Source of the DNA: Eucommia ulmoides
Taxonomy: Eukaryota; Streptophyta; Magnoliopsida; Garryales; Eucommiaceae
Reading direction: 5' to 3'
DNA length: 64,000 bases
NCBI GenBank assembly: GCA_016647705.1
Contig: CM028330.1
Coordinates: 29,158,649 to 29,222,648, forward strand
The translations under genes and the position numbers were made by a program. This document shows, piece by piece, positions 32,414-44,767 of this stretch. The notes under the pieces were generated by a model. It searched no databases. It saw nothing but the letters and a program-made list of their open reading frames with translations, and was not told the DNA's origin. Each line of letters starts with the position of its first letter. Within the stretch, counting starts at the first letter, position 1.

Positions 32414-33988
32414 AATACCCCAAACTTAGAATTTTGCTAGTCCTCGAGCAAAACATTCACACTAAAATAAACAACACAATGAAATAACTAACACAAATAC
32501 TAAACAATGAATAAAAACACAAACTATAGCATGTGAGTTTTGAATTCAACTATTCCAACAAAAAGTTTTTCCCTTAACGGCCCCTTATTATATCAAGTTC
32601 AGGAGTGAAACGCACCATGTGGTGTTCTAGAATTTCAACATTCGATAATGGTGAACGACATTCTAGATCTTGCTCAAGTGTGTGTGCGAAAACTGAATTA
32701 TATAACTATTCAAAGACCGGATTGGATTATCCACCGACGAAGCTCATAACTTATACTATAAAGGATTAGGATATCCATATGTCTGATTGAGTTTCACTAT
32801 CCACTAATGTAGGCTTGGAACTTCAAAAATATCAAAAGAACTTAGTTCGGTTTTCAAAAAATGGCTAAGGGTATATCTGGAATATAAAACAGGTTAATGT
32901 CATTAACTCAACGATACCCAAGGCACAACGCTTGGCACACAATCACACTCGAACCCCCATAGATAAATTTGAAACAACCCTGAACATACATTTAAGAACT
33001 CCGTACTCACTTGTAAAAAGAAACTATAATATAACTATATTTACATATGTTTTTTTTTTAAAAAACAAACCACACCCCCAAACTTATTTGATTATTACAA
33101 TTTCACGGGTGTAGCTAAAACGAAAGAAAAATGACGAGTACTCGAATACCAAACCAATTAAAAGTTCGCCCAAAACCCAACCGCTCACTTCAAGTAGCAT
33201 AAACGAATGCTAACTTGATTTCACTCAAATTGTGCCTTTGGTTTAGTGACTTAGGCTTGGAAAAAGTTTTATCGGCTAGGGTATTTGTTATGTGTTCAGA
33301 ATTGAAATGGCTTATGGTCTTCGACAGGGTCATAAGAGATAAACATATTACAAAGTAAGCTTCAAAGGCTCAAGGGACAAAATGAATGCCTAAATCATGT
33401 CTCCTCATCTACCTCGCCTAGGATTTTGCCTCAAGTTTCCCCCAATTAGATTCTAGAATTCCTTAAATTGTTATGAATTTGGCTAATGAATAATCATCCT
33501 CAAATAAATTAGATACGTAGTACATTGATTCTACATGCTTGTGCAAATTAGGATCCACAATAACTTTAGCCAAAACGACATGCCAAGCACACAGAACACA
33601 CATGCATGGGCAATACCCTTGACCTTGAAAAACAACTAGGGGATAATTTCATCATCGGGTATTGGCCCAGATGAACGCAAAATTCAACACACAACAACAC
33701 AAACATAAACATATTACACTAAACTAAACAAAAATGCATAATTAAATTTAACTGACACAACTAACAACAAAAATACATTCTAAACATACTAAACATCACC
33801 CCCAAACTTAAAACGGTCAGTGTCCACAATGACCCAATCATCGATCTCAACATTCAGCATGCATTATAGTGACAAATGGGTTTTTGAACACGTTCCTGGG
33901 AGGCGAGACAATTTTGCCTCCAAATGAAGTCAGTGGTAATGCTCTAATTTAATTTGAAACTTGGGTTGTCTCCCAACAAGCACTTGGT
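32414..33988 (-). other. Element D non-coding 3' internal region
   Basis: Best preserved copy of this region. On the minus strand G-rich motifs AAGTTTGGGGG occur near 33800 (followed by TGATGTTTA), near 33078 (followed by TGTGGTTTG) and at the end (AAGTTTGGGGTATTTGATAGG spans the LTR junction). Hairpin 2 is at 33900-33923 with one stem arm decayed; hairpin 1 is at 33961-33978. Confidence 0.78.
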
Positions 33989-34982
33989 TTAACGTCCTCG
34001 GCTTGACACGGAGAAGGGCTCGACAAAGAGCGATTTCCGCCCATAGTATATGTCATACAACATAATGTATGGGTCTTGATTCAGAATGCCCTCAAGCTTA
34101 GCGAGATTTGAGAACGTATGGCTCGAACTCTCAACTGGACTCATCTCTGGCTCATGTGCTTAGTTAGCATGAATTAATGAAGCAAAAGGCAATGGAGGAC
34201 AAGTGAGCCATATCAAATTCTCGTAGTTATGATCGTCTTGGATCAGTAACGGCATCACAATGTGGATCTCAAATGATGAAGAATCACAATCGTCAATCCA
34301 TACTTGGGTTTCCCATCTTATTAGAATCATCAACATCGCATGAACCTAAGTTCCTTCCACTTGCATTCGGTTCCACACGATGTCTTTCATATTCAGATAT
34401 GACTTGTGTGTCTCTCAAAGCCACCGCATGGGACTCGGTCTCAATGAAGCAAATGAGTTGACCGATTTGAGTCTCAAGAGACTTTACGATCTCATTAATT
34501 TCAACGCAGGTCGTGTCAATATTGTCAAGATGATCCTCATGCTTATTGAGACGGTCATTCGTCTCCCTCCAAAAATCCTAAGTCCCTCCCATAAATTTAA
34601 TGAACATTTCCTCTAGGGTGGGGAAAGACTCCACATGTTGGTCTAGGGTGTCAATCCATGGCGCCGAAATGGTAAAACTATCCCCCAAGCTTTGGTAGCT
34701 TGCTGAATAATTCCAACTATAAAAATCATACTCCGCCATGTCTTCTAACAATCGATAGGCTTCGTCCACGGTTAGTTGGTCGAAAGAAGTGGTACCGTTT
34801 CCTCCTTCAACCCAAGTTCTTGTTACAGCTAGTAACCTGTCGAGTAAGTTCAGTAGTTGACACTCCCTAGGGAAATGATGATTTGGGAACCGACATAGAA
34901 ACTCCATGTATCTATTCCAAGCACAATAAAATGGCTCGGAATCTCGTTGAAAGAAATGCAATTGCACTTGTTGATCTAACAT
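33989..34982 (-). pseudogene. Athila-like Gag pseudogene of element D
   Basis: From ATG 34982 the first ~135 codons are fully open. They contain MLDQQVQLHFFQRDSEPFYC, AWNRYMEFLCRFPNH, FPRECQLLNLLDRLLAVTR, FDQLTVDEAYRLLEDMAEYD, WNYSASYQSLGDSF and PTLEEMFIKFM. One stop follows, then the frame continues with RETNDRLNKHEDHLDNID and SLETQIGQLICFIETES-AVALRDTQ. The distal third is frameshifted and has stops. It ends at TAA 33989-33991 just before hairpin 1. This is the cleanest N-terminal Gag domain in the window. Similarity to Athila Gag is by motif order; the particle-forming role is inferred. Confidence 0.82.
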
Positions 34983-35096
34983 CTTCAAGTACCTCGCAAG
35001 ACAAAACAAACTACGAACAAAAATTATAAACAAAATAAATGCCTAAATTAAAATCAAATTACTTACACACAATATCAACAACAATCTAAACACCAA

Positions 35097-35114
35097 TCTC
35101 CGGTAATGGCGCCA
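35097..35114 (-). other. Primer-binding site of element D, tRNA-Asp type
   Basis: On the minus strand TGGCGCCATTACCGGAGA, three mismatches, all G-to-A. Confidence 0.86.
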
Positions 35115-35120
35115 AAAACT

Positions 35121-36458
35121 TGGTAGCAGAATATTATGTCACTACTTTCACCGCAAGTGTACGGGTCAAGTTTCAGTATAATGGGAAAAGTAAGGTTGTC
35201 GTATCCACAAGGATTGAATTAAATTGTCATTGAGTACCGCAATTATCATAACCGGATTTTATCTAGGCGACTCAATTTATATTTTTGTTAATAAAATATA
35301 CTAAACTAAATTAATAACTACTATACTAATATGACGTTTAAGGGATTATATTGCATAGGGATTAACTTTGTTCACTTAAACGTGTTCGATTCAATCTACT
35401 TTACATTAACGGCATTCAAATCTATCCGACAATCTAGGTATCAAAAACTCACTCACTACATCTCCCGAGTGTAAAGTGAATGAATATGTGACTTCGCGTC
35501 AATGCAAAAGTCCCTCTCTAATGTCTATACGACACTAGGTCACATGAGTCTCGACCCAACCTCACGGATTGCGTACTTTCTAATACCCTCCTAGGTCATT
35601 AGATGGTCGCGTTGTATTTAAACTCTAGTCCGAATCCGGGGTTACCTCTCCAGAGTGTCAAACCCCGATTTCTCAATATATCATAACAAGCATATAATGG
35701 AAGTGGAAGAATAGTAAACACAATCGAATACAAATTATGATTAATTCATAGCACGTTTTCAAAAACAAATCAACCCCTAAACAATATATGTTTAGCTCAT
35801 CATGGCCATAACCACATATACAACAATAAACAAGCTAAACATAATCAAAACTACCAACCAAAGTAAGAAATAAAGAGAGAAACAAAGGAGACTAGCCGTT
35901 ATCCGAAAAATCAATGCTAAAACCGCTTCGATCTTGTTCCCTCTTCTTAGATTTGTTATCATCTCTTGGTTGATATGGTTTGGAGCACCAAAATTAGTCC
36001 GAAAAACGTGCTCAATGTGTTAGGAATAAGGGAGGATAAAGAGGGATCCAAAATATCAACAAAATATCCCAAAATATCTAAAACATCTGGTATCGGATCG
36101 TTGCAGCAGTGGGAAGCACCGCTACAGCGGTGAGAAGTCAATAGGCTTTCTACTGGATGACTGCTGTATCGGTGGGAAGCATCGCTGCAGCGGGGGTTGG
36201 GTAGAAATATTATGTTCTATTTACCACTGCAACGATAGAGCTAGAGTTCTAAATAACCTTTTCACTTGTTTTTCCACAGTTCTTCCACCAACGTTCCACC
36301 GATTTGTTTCATTATAGACCTTTTTCACCCCTTTTCATCCCAAACACCTGATTTATAACAAGACAAATAACAACGTATTAAAACATATTAAGTATTACAA
36401 AAACACTCAAAAACTATCAAATTCGACTTTAGAATATTTAGATAAATTACACCTATCA
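35121..36458 (-). repeat. Element D 5' LTR
   Basis: 1338 bp. Its palindrome block (36100-36245) has more units than the 3' LTR block (32095-32190): CACCGCTACAGCGGTG, CTGCTGTATCGGTGG and ATCGCTGCAGCGGGG. Confidence 0.88.
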
Positions 36459-36800
36459 GGGTTCCCTATATTCTTAGTCATGTAATTCGTTAGTTTGGCA
36501 AGACTCAGTACATTCCATTGGTTGATGGGATGATTGCTTTTCATTTCACTTTTGAGTTTAGTGACATGGCTAGAGACATGGTGGCTTATGCTCAGTGGGA
36601 GCGTCGTCCTTTCACATCTGATGGGACTCCCTTCTGAGTACATCCATCAGCGATGACAGAGCATATAATCTGGATGCACCCTCACTACATTCTGTGGTTT
36701 CACTGTCAATTGAGATATCTATGGATAAGGGTCCATCTTCGTTAGTGGAAGATGCTCCGCCTACCTCAAACTATACCTCCACTTTCATAGAGAATAAGAC
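36459..36800 (+). pseudogene. DUF7745-like mobile gene, 3' part
   Basis: Continues the pseudogene interrupted at 31100. It reads VIRQFGKTQYIPLVDGMIAF, then DMVAYAQWERRPFTSDGTPF, a stop, and VHPSAMTEHIIWMHPHYILW. The RQFG..Q.IP motif is typical of the mobile-domain / DUF7745 group. Confidence 0.45.
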
Positions 36801-38301
36801 CTGGATCTGTTCTTGCGTAGAGTCTCAAGATTACGTGCGATTCCTACGCTTATCCCTTACTCTCTGATTGTATGGTATTGACTAGCTTTGTGTTGCACTA
36901 GTAGTTTTGATTTTGTACTTGTTGCGTGATGATTTTTTTTTTTTTTTTTGTTTGTCTTATGTAAAATTTTATATTGGTATTGTACTCGTTGCGTGACGCA
37001 TTCTTTATTTGCTTTTTTATTTTTTGAATTATCTTATGTAAAATTTCAGATTGGTAACCTTTCTCTAGGTATTATTGTGCTTTTATTTTTTGTCATTATC
37101 TTTTGTGATTCTGCTTTATAGAAATATTGAGTACCCATTTGCCTTTAACTATCTTAAAGTAACCTCTGTTGTACGATAGACAAGAAAATCTCACCGACAT
37201 GTACTTCAAATTTCGACCAGACTAAGGGATCTTGGTAACAAGAAAGCCTATCTTCTTTTGGATGACATAAATTTGGTTTCGTGATTACATTTCCTTCTTC
37301 TAGTTCCCTTTGTCCCTCTTTGTCTAGTTCTCTGATGATAAGGGTAGTAGATTGTCTTAGATTGATTTCTATCCTTTTCGCTTTTGTAGATTAACTTTAG
37401 TTTAAAATTTTGGTGTTTTTCCTTATAGTCCTTGTTGCGCCTTTGTATACGTCCTTTTTTATCTCTTACATGATTATTTAGTTAAAGTATGCTTTTTAAT
37501 TTTCATATTTTGGTATTCAAAAATTGGTTTGTCATCATAATCTCTTACACTGGAAAAGATTTGGGAGATGGTAAGAATAGTATTAATAGGAATTTGGAAC
37601 AGTCACCCTAGTAGTTTGTTATTTGACATTATCTAATCCAATACCATCAAGTTTCAATATTTATCTAAGATTGCTATTTGGATTACCTAGGCCCTGAATG
37701 CTACCCGAGATTTCTTCAATGACTCTACTTTACTTCTTCGATTTTGGATTGAGGGTAAGAACACTAGGGCTTCCCGAGATGACTCAAAGGAGAGAGAATA
37801 GAAATGACAGAGAGACAAGTGTTAGTTACTGACTACTAACAAATGATATTTTTTATTTTAATTTTTTTTTAATTTTTTTTTTTTTTAATTTTTTTTTTTG
37901 GTAGTGTTAAGAGTGTTTTATGTTATTTTCTTCACTCCAGCAAGTAAGGAGTTGTACTTCCTATATAATCCATGAAGCGAGGTTTGGATAGTGATCCCGA
38001 ATCAGTTGGCCCAATTCACTAGGTGTTGAGACACCCTTATGACTTAATACTCGGATTATAGAACGTGATTCTCCTAATGGCTATCGAGTGACCACTCAGT
38101 GTTTTGAAACTTTCTGAGACCGGTCTTTCTTATTTTCCTTAACACTTACTTTCAGAAATTTACATTTTCATAGGATTAGGGTAATTTGAGTCAGTCTCGA
38201 GGTCCTTGTTAATTCCGCCCTTATCCTGGCTACTTTGTTCGTTTGTCCGATGTAGCTTATCATTATTTGCTTGTCTTGAATATCTTAAGCTATGTGTACG
38301 G
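36801..38301. other. 1.5 kb without a recognisable gene
   Basis: T-rich DNA with poly-T stretches (36930-36949, 37859-37902). A ~68-bp unit containing TTGTACTTGTTGCGTGATG and TCTTATGTAAAATTT is tandemly duplicated at 36911-37055. No coding frame is recognised. It may be part of the internal region of a neighbouring degraded element. Confidence 0.35.
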
Positions 38302-39789
38302 TGTAGCATTTGTTACGCGCTCACGTATTAACTACTCGCACGTGTACGAGGTTAAAGTTTTAGTATAGCGTGATCGTGAAAGATTGGGTATCGTATCCAC
38401 AGGGATTGGTGTCGTTATTATCGAGTACCGTAATTGTCATGATCTAACTTTATCTAGGCGACCAAAAATGTAAATAATTACTTAAACTAAACTAATATAA
38501 CCTAAATTATCTATACTACTATACTAATATGTTTTAGGGGAAAGAATTATCTAGGGATTAACGTGGTTTACAAATACGCGTTCGATCTTGATTGACTTAT
38601 GTTTACGGTGTTCGACTTATTTGACAATCTCGGTATCTAAAACTCTTTCGCCACATCCCCCGAGTGTAAGATGGGGGATATAACGCAACTTTGCATCAAC
38701 TTTGTTTACGCTATTGACAATCTCAGTTCTAAAACTCCACCGCCACCTTTCCCGAGTAAAAGATGGGAGAATACATGACTTCGAGTCAATGAAGAAGTCC
38801 CCCTCAACGTCTTAACGACCCTAGGTCACGTGAGTCTTTCCCCAACGTTATCGATTGTCCACAATCCAACTCCCGACCTGATTATTGGATCGTGCCGTTT
38901 GTTTACCCTAATCTGAATCCAAGGTTTATCAAACCCCGTATTCTCCATGTATCTATCTAAGAAAAATAAACAAACAATATGATAAACACAATCAAACTAC
39001 GAAGAACAAGCATAAACGCAACACCGAAATCATATGAAACACATATTTATAAATATATTGTTAATCCCTATATAATCCATGTTTAACTATGGCCATAATC
39101 GCATTTACAAATAAAGCACGAGCTAAACATGCTCACAAAATCCTAAGTTAAAGAAATAAGGGAAGAAATCGAAAAACTTAGCCTAGTTCAAAGATTTGTA
39201 GCTGAGAACCGTTCAATGATCGCTTTGCCATCTTCCTTCACCTTGGGATGTGAGCTGCCCCTCTAAAACTCCTCTACATATCCTATACTAAGCCCTAAAG
39301 GGGCTCTAATGGCCTAAGGGTGAGAGAAAATGATGGAGGAGAGGGGATATATATAGGCAAAATATCCTAAAAAATATTTAAACTATGTAGAGGCCACCGC
39401 CTAGGAGATGAGTAGGTCAGTTGGTTGATCACTGCGGCGATGAAGACAGCGGTGGATTTGGTTTGACATTTTGCAGTTTCACCACCTAGGCGGTGAGCGT
39501 TCAACAAAAGTTGGTCATTCTCTGCATTTTCACCGCCGCGGCAGAGGTTTGGATGCCGCGGCGGTGGGATTCTTTCACAATATTGCCTCCATGCTCATTT
39601 TTCTACCGTTCTTCGACCGTTTTTGGTTCGATCTCATCGTTTTCAATCTAGTTTCCTATCTTTTCGCCCCGCACACCTGATTTATAAAAAAAATATAAAA
39701 ACTAATTAAAACATAATAAAATAAATATAAAAACTACTCTAAAACTAACAAAACCGGTTTGGAAATATGTAGGTAGATCACACATTTCA
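38302..39789 (-). repeat. Element E 3' LTR
   Basis: 1488 bp. Palindromes of CCTAGG/CCGCGG type at 39395-39570, TATATATA at 39348-39355. It contains a partly deleted duplicate block (38623 and 38716 starts, both GACAATCTC). Confidence 0.85.
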
Positions 39790-41440
39790 AATACCCCCAA
39801 ACTTGGAATTTAGCGAGTCCTCGAGCAAAACACACACACGAAAATGAAAAACACAACTAAAAGAAATAACAAACAACCTAAAACAATCTAAAGATAATGA
39901 CATGCGAGTTTTAAATTCTTCTAACGGCCTAGTCATTTTTCCCTCAACAACTGCCAGTCATATCGAGTTACGGCGGTAAAACACATTATGTGGTTCTAGA
40001 ATTTTGACATGCAATAATGATGAATGCCATTCTAGATCCTGTAAACATATTAGTGCGCGACTCGATAATATAACTATACAATGATCGGATTAAATTATCC
40101 GCCAACGAAACTCATGACTTAGACCGTGAAAGACTAGGATTTCCATAAGCCAGATTAGGGTCCACTCTCCACTAATGTAGGTTGAGTAGTTCAAAGAGAT
40201 CATTAGGACTTGGTTCGGTTAAGGAATATTTGGCCAAGGGTATTTTGGAATAGAAACCGGGTTAATTTTGTTAACTTAACGTTACCCAAAACTCAATGTT
40301 TGGCACATTCACTCTCGAATCCCCATATAAAAATTGAAAACAATTCCGAACTAAAATTTTAAGACCGACGTACTCACTTGTCAAAAAGAAATAAAATTTA
40401 AAAATATTTACATTTTATTTTTTTTGAACCACACCCCCAAACTTATTCGATTAGTATGATTTCACGGGTATGGTTCAAACAAAACAAAAGCGACAAGTGA
40501 GTACTCGAATACCGAACCAATCTGAAGTTCGCCCTAAACCCAACTGCTCATATCAAGTAGCATATATGAATGCTAACTTGATTTACTCAAATGTGCCTTT
40601 AATTCAACAATATAGGTCTGGAAAAAGATCAATTGGCCAGGGTATTTGTTTATGTGTTCAGAATTGAAATTGGCATTTAGGCTTCGACAGGGTAACGAGG
40701 GATAATCATGTTACAAGGTAGGCTTAAAAAGGCTCAAGCGACAAAGAGAATGCCTAAATCACGTCTCTTGAACTACCTTTCCTAGGATTTTGTCTCAAGC
40801 TTTTCCTCAATCAGGTTCTAAAATTCTTAATGTGTCATGAATTTGGCTAATCAATAATCGTCCTGAAATCAATTGAATAAAAATACATTGAGTCTATGTG
40901 CTCGTGAAAATTAGGATCTACAATAATTTTTACCAAAACAAATTGTCAAGCACACAGAACACACATGCATGGGTATTACCCTTGACTTCAAAACCAGCCA
41001 GGGGGTAATATCATCATTGGGTAATAGCCCAGATGAATGCAAAACTCAGCATAAACACAACAACAATAAACACAAACTAACCTAAACACACATGCACACG
41101 GAAAAACAATAACACATAAAACATGCTATACTACACATCACCACCAAACTTACTCAAAATAGACAGTGTCCTCAGCGAACCCAATCATCATTCTCAACAT
41201 ATAAAATTTAAGCATGCTGACGAAGAGGGTTTAGAACATGTACCTGAGAGGCGAGAGAATCTCGCCTCTGAATAAATTCGACTGTGACGAATTTAATTTA
41301 TTTGACCTTCGGTTGCCTCCCAAGAAGCGCGTGGTTTAATGTCCTCAGCTCTACATTTTTAGAACCCCCTCAAGCTTGGCGAGGTTTTACTTTGTTCGGC
41401 TCAATCTTTCAACGAAATGCCTCACCGGCTTATGTGCGTG
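39790..41440 (-). other. Element E non-coding 3' internal region
   Basis: On the minus strand the terminal polypurine tract is at 39790-39806, the second G-rich motif near 40431-40447 and the first near 41136-41150. The second hairpin is AGAGGCGAGA/TCTCGCCTCT at 41247-41269 and the first is CTTCGG..CCCAAG at 41307-41324. No ORF of note. Confidence 0.75.
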
Positions 41441-41512
41441 GCCCCACACAATAAACGTCTTGGAATCCCATCGAAAAGGATGCATCAATACCTGTCGATT
41501 TAATATCAGCAA
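41340..41512 (-). pseudogene. gag remnant of element E
   Basis: The 5' end still reads ...IKSTGIDASFSMGFQDVYC on the minus strand from ~41512, in place of the usual MLDQQVLLHFFQRDSEPFYC. It is followed directly by late-gag sequence (HKPVRHFVERL, LAKLEGVL). About 700 bp are missing, so this copy encodes nothing. Confidence 0.6.
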
Positions 41513-41626
41513 GTACCCTGCATAAGAAACAAAAACAAAACTACAAACAAAAATTATATACAAAAGAAATGCCTAAAGTAAAATCGGATCATTTACTCAC
41601 AATATCGACAATAACCAATAAAACAA

Positions 41627-41705
41627 TCCCCGACAACGGCGCCAAAAACTTGGTGGTGATCGCCGAAAATTGAATTTTCTCAACCAATCACCGGCAACAG
41701 CGCCA
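41627..41705 (-). other. Duplicated tRNA-Asp primer-binding site in element E
   Basis: On the minus strand TGGCGCTGTTGCCGGTGA (41688-41705) follows the LTR. TGGCGCCGTTGTCGGGGA (41627-41644, one mismatch) lies 61 bp further in. Between them is GATCACCACCAAGTTTT, which looks like the last bases of a different LTR (the CCACCA end of elements A and B) plus its normal spacer. Confidence 0.8.
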
Positions 41706-41714
41706 GAAACTTAT

Positions 41715-43304
41715 ACGTCGTAGCGTTTGTTACGCACTCATGTATTAACTACTTGCAAGAGTACAAGGTCAAAGTTTTAGTATAGTGTGATCATGAAAGA
41801 TTCGGTATCGTATCCATAGGGATTGGTGTCGTTATTGTCGAGTATCATAATTATCATGACCTAACTTTATCTAGGCTACCAAACAAGTAAATAATTAATT
41901 AAACTAAACTAATATAACCTAAATTATCTATACTAATATACTAATATGTTTTAGGGGAAAGAATTGTCCAGGTATTAATGTGGTTTCCAAATACGTGTTA
42001 GATTTCGATTAACTTACATTTATGGTGTTCCACCTATTTGACAATGTCGGTATCTAAAACTCCTCTGCCACCTCTCTCGAGTGTAAAATAGGGGATATAA
42101 TTCAACTTCATGTCAACGAAGAAGTCCCCCTCAACGTCTTAACGACCCTAGGTCGCTTGAGCCCTCACCCCAACGTCATTGATTGCACAAATCCAACTCC
42201 CGATCGGATTGTTGGATCATGCAGTGTGTTTAGCCAATCGACAATCTCAGTTCTAAAACTCCACCGCCACCTCTCCCGAGTGTAAGATGGGGGAATACAT
42301 GACTTCAGGTCAATGAATAAGTCCCCCTCAACATCTTAACGACCCTAAGTCACGTGAGTCTTACCCCAACGTCATCGATTGTCCACAATCCAAATCCCGA
42401 CCGGGTTATTGGATCGTGGCGTTTGTTTACCCGAATCCGAATCTGGGGTTTGTCAAACCCCGTATTCTCCATGTATCTGTCTAAGCATAATAAACAAAGA
42501 ATACGATAAACATAATCAAACTACGAAGAACAAACATAAATACAACACCGAAATCATACAAAACACATATTTATAAATACATTGTTAATCCCTATACAAT
42601 CTATGTTTAACTACGGCCATTACTACATTTACAAATATAGCACGAGCTAAACATGCTCACAAAATCCTAAGTTAAAGAAATAAGGAAATAAATCAAAGAA
42701 CTTAACCTCGTCCGAAGATTTGTCGCTAAAAACCATTCAACGATCGCTTCGCCGTCTTCCTCCACCTCGGGATGTGAGCTCCCCCTCTAAAACTCCTCTA
42801 CATATCCTATACTAATCCCTAAAGGGGCTCTAATGGCCGGAGGGTAAGAGAAAATAAGGGAGGAAATGGGATATATATAGGCAAAATATCCAAAAAATAT
42901 CCAAAAAAATATCTAAACTGTGAAGAGGCCACCACTTAGGCGATGAGTAGGCCGATTGGTTGATCACCGTGGCGGTGAAGACAGCGGTAGATTTGGCTTG
43001 ACATTTTGTAGTTTCACTGCCTAGGCATGAGCGTTCAGCAAAAGTTGGTCATTTTCTGCATTTTCACCACCGCGGCAGTGGGCTTCTTTCACAATATTGC
43101 CTCCGTGCTCATTTTTCTACCATTCTTCGACTGTTTTTGTTTTGATCTCATCATTTTCACTCCAGTGTCCTATCTTTTCACCCCACATACCTAATTTATA
43201 CAAAAAGTATAAAAACTAATTATAATATAATAAAATAAATATAAAAACTACTCTAAAACTTATAAAAACCGATTTAGAAATATGTAGGTAGATCACACCT
43301 ATCA
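41715..43304 (-). repeat. Element E 5' LTR with internal tandem duplication
   Basis: About 1590 bp. Two ~200-bp units begin at 42040 and 42240 (both GACAAT..TC) and end in the GTTTACCC/GTTTAGCC region. TATATATA is at 42872-42879 and the palindrome block at 42930-43085. Confidence 0.83.
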
Positions 43305-43979
43305 CAATGCAAGGTTCTTTTTGTTTTTTAGCAGGTTTTTCGCGGTGTCACAGAATTGGTTATTTCTAGATAAAGTCTTAGCTTATGTTAGTCAATATTC
43401 ATTTTGTTCAATTACTGAATCTTTCAAGAATTTTCATGGACGGGTTTGGGCTTTTAAGACTTTATCTATCATTCTTCATGTCGTAAGTCTTCGGATGTTT
43501 CTTCTTTCGTTCCGGTTTGAGGAAGTCTTATGTATTTCTTCAAGGTCACTTGAACATTTCCAGGTCAAAATATGTGTAGCTATTCCACAATTAGAGTTCC
43601 TATGTTTTCCTCCTAACTTTTCCGATTTTATTATCAATATCTCACAATCGATTGATTGAAATAAAACTCTTTTTTTAACTTATACTTCAAGTTATGTTCT
43701 AGTTAGATGTTAAAACTATTTTTAGCGTACCCTTAGTTTTTTCTGTAGTGTTTAAGTTATGACAGACATGTCAACTGTTGAAAATAAGAAATGGAGATTG
43801 GAGTCAAACTTTAAGTAGGTAATACTATACTCTATAATAGTAGGGTTATGCCTTAGTCACTTATAGACATCATCTAAACACCCAAATTCCTTACTCAAGG
43901 CAGGCTATAAAAAGCAAAAGGTGGATATATAGCAAAATATGTTAGGGCTTACTATACTCCTAATCTGGCTTAGTTCATG

Positions 43980-44767
43980 ATTCTGTCAAAGTTAATTACT
44001 CCATACTGAATGAGGTCCTAGATGTGGTTCAGTAAAGTGTAACATTGATCGGTATGATAACCCATTCCTCAGGAATGATACTTGCAGAAGGCCTTTAGGT
44101 TGAACTTTGGGGAATGTGGGTTAGGTCGATGGGGTGAAAGAGGTGTAAGCAGGTAATCTACTAGGTATTGGTGGTATATCTGGGAGAGTGGAGCGAGAAG
44201 TGGAGTGAAGCTTCTGCACTCTGGAGAGGTTCGAGTATTGGCAAGATGAGGTGTAGGGGTAAAAGCTCGTCGTTTAGGGTATGCCCATTTTTCAATGGTG
44301 GTTGAGTATAGGTTTCCTCTCCTTGACTGACTCCTAGGCATAGACTGTCCTTGCTCCTTAAAGGTTTGACCCATATTACCGATTTGGTCTCACATCTTGG
44401 ATATCTCTCCCTATACTAGGTCCTATGTATGAATTTCTTCCTCAGGTTGTTGTAGCGATGGTGTTTCAGTTATTGGCCCTATATAAGAGGCCAAATCATT
44501 TCTTAAGTCTTTTTTGTTGTCGGTGTATCCTTCATACTCGTCTTCCTACGTGATGGCAATATTGTCAACTGGTATCATCGACTTGAAATAGGTTACCCTG
44601 TAGACTTTCTCGTAGTTTCCCAAGTCGATCCAATCTTCGTATGGGGGTTTAGGGTCATTTCCCCTGGCTCCTAGGTTACCGAAGTTATTCATGGGTGTAA
44701 TTTCTACTATAAAGCTGGGAGACTCGTCGTGGTAAAAGGAGCGATGCCGCGTTTTTTTTGCTGGCAA
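43980..44767 (-). pseudogene. Tat/Ogre-like gag remnant of element G
   Basis: On the minus strand MPAKKTRHRSFYHDESPSF and NDPKPPYEDWIDLGNYEKVY, then stops. A second open stretch (44374-44069) has RRAFTPTPHLANTRTSPEC, FTPLLAPLSQIYHQYLVDYL, PNPHSPKFNLKAFCKYHS, and past a stop GYHTDQCYTLLNHI-DLIQYG. The FTPL...L..L...L..P..P...P..FN...YC.YH...GH....C..L...I..LI..G order is the conserved region at the end of Gag in Tat/Ogre-type plant elements. Several stops. It has the same strand as the G LTR and lies downstream of its PBS. Confidence 0.62.

Larger units (their letters stand above)
31101..36458 (-). mobile_element. Element D: complete Athila-like non-autonomous element
   Basis: Minus strand: 5' LTR 35121-36458, PBS 35097-35114, gag 33989-34982, non-coding 3' internal region 32414-33988, 3' LTR 31101-32413. 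It lies inside a DUF7745-like pseudogene whose two parts flank it. The flanking pentamers GCATT and GGGTT do not make a convincing target duplication. No pol domains are present. Confidence 0.9.
38302..43304 (-). mobile_element. Element E: complete Athila-like element with gag deleted and duplicated PBS
   Basis: Minus strand: 5' LTR about 41715-43304, two PBS copies, ~1.9 kb internal DNA, 3' LTR 38302-39789. Only the first ~25 and a few late gag codons remain. The LTRs are longer than in other copies because of an internal ~200-bp tandem duplication. No matching target duplication was found (CAATG on the right). Confidence 0.85.

Noticed and set aside
31096-36463. Target duplication for element D (GCATT / GGGTT)
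   Set aside because: Only three of five positions agree and the left LTR edge is decayed, so it is not reported as a duplication.
43321-43659. 113-codon plus-strand open frame as a possible gene
   Set aside because: Starts within a few bases of element E's border, has no recognisable domain, and lies antisense to the presumed interior of element G.
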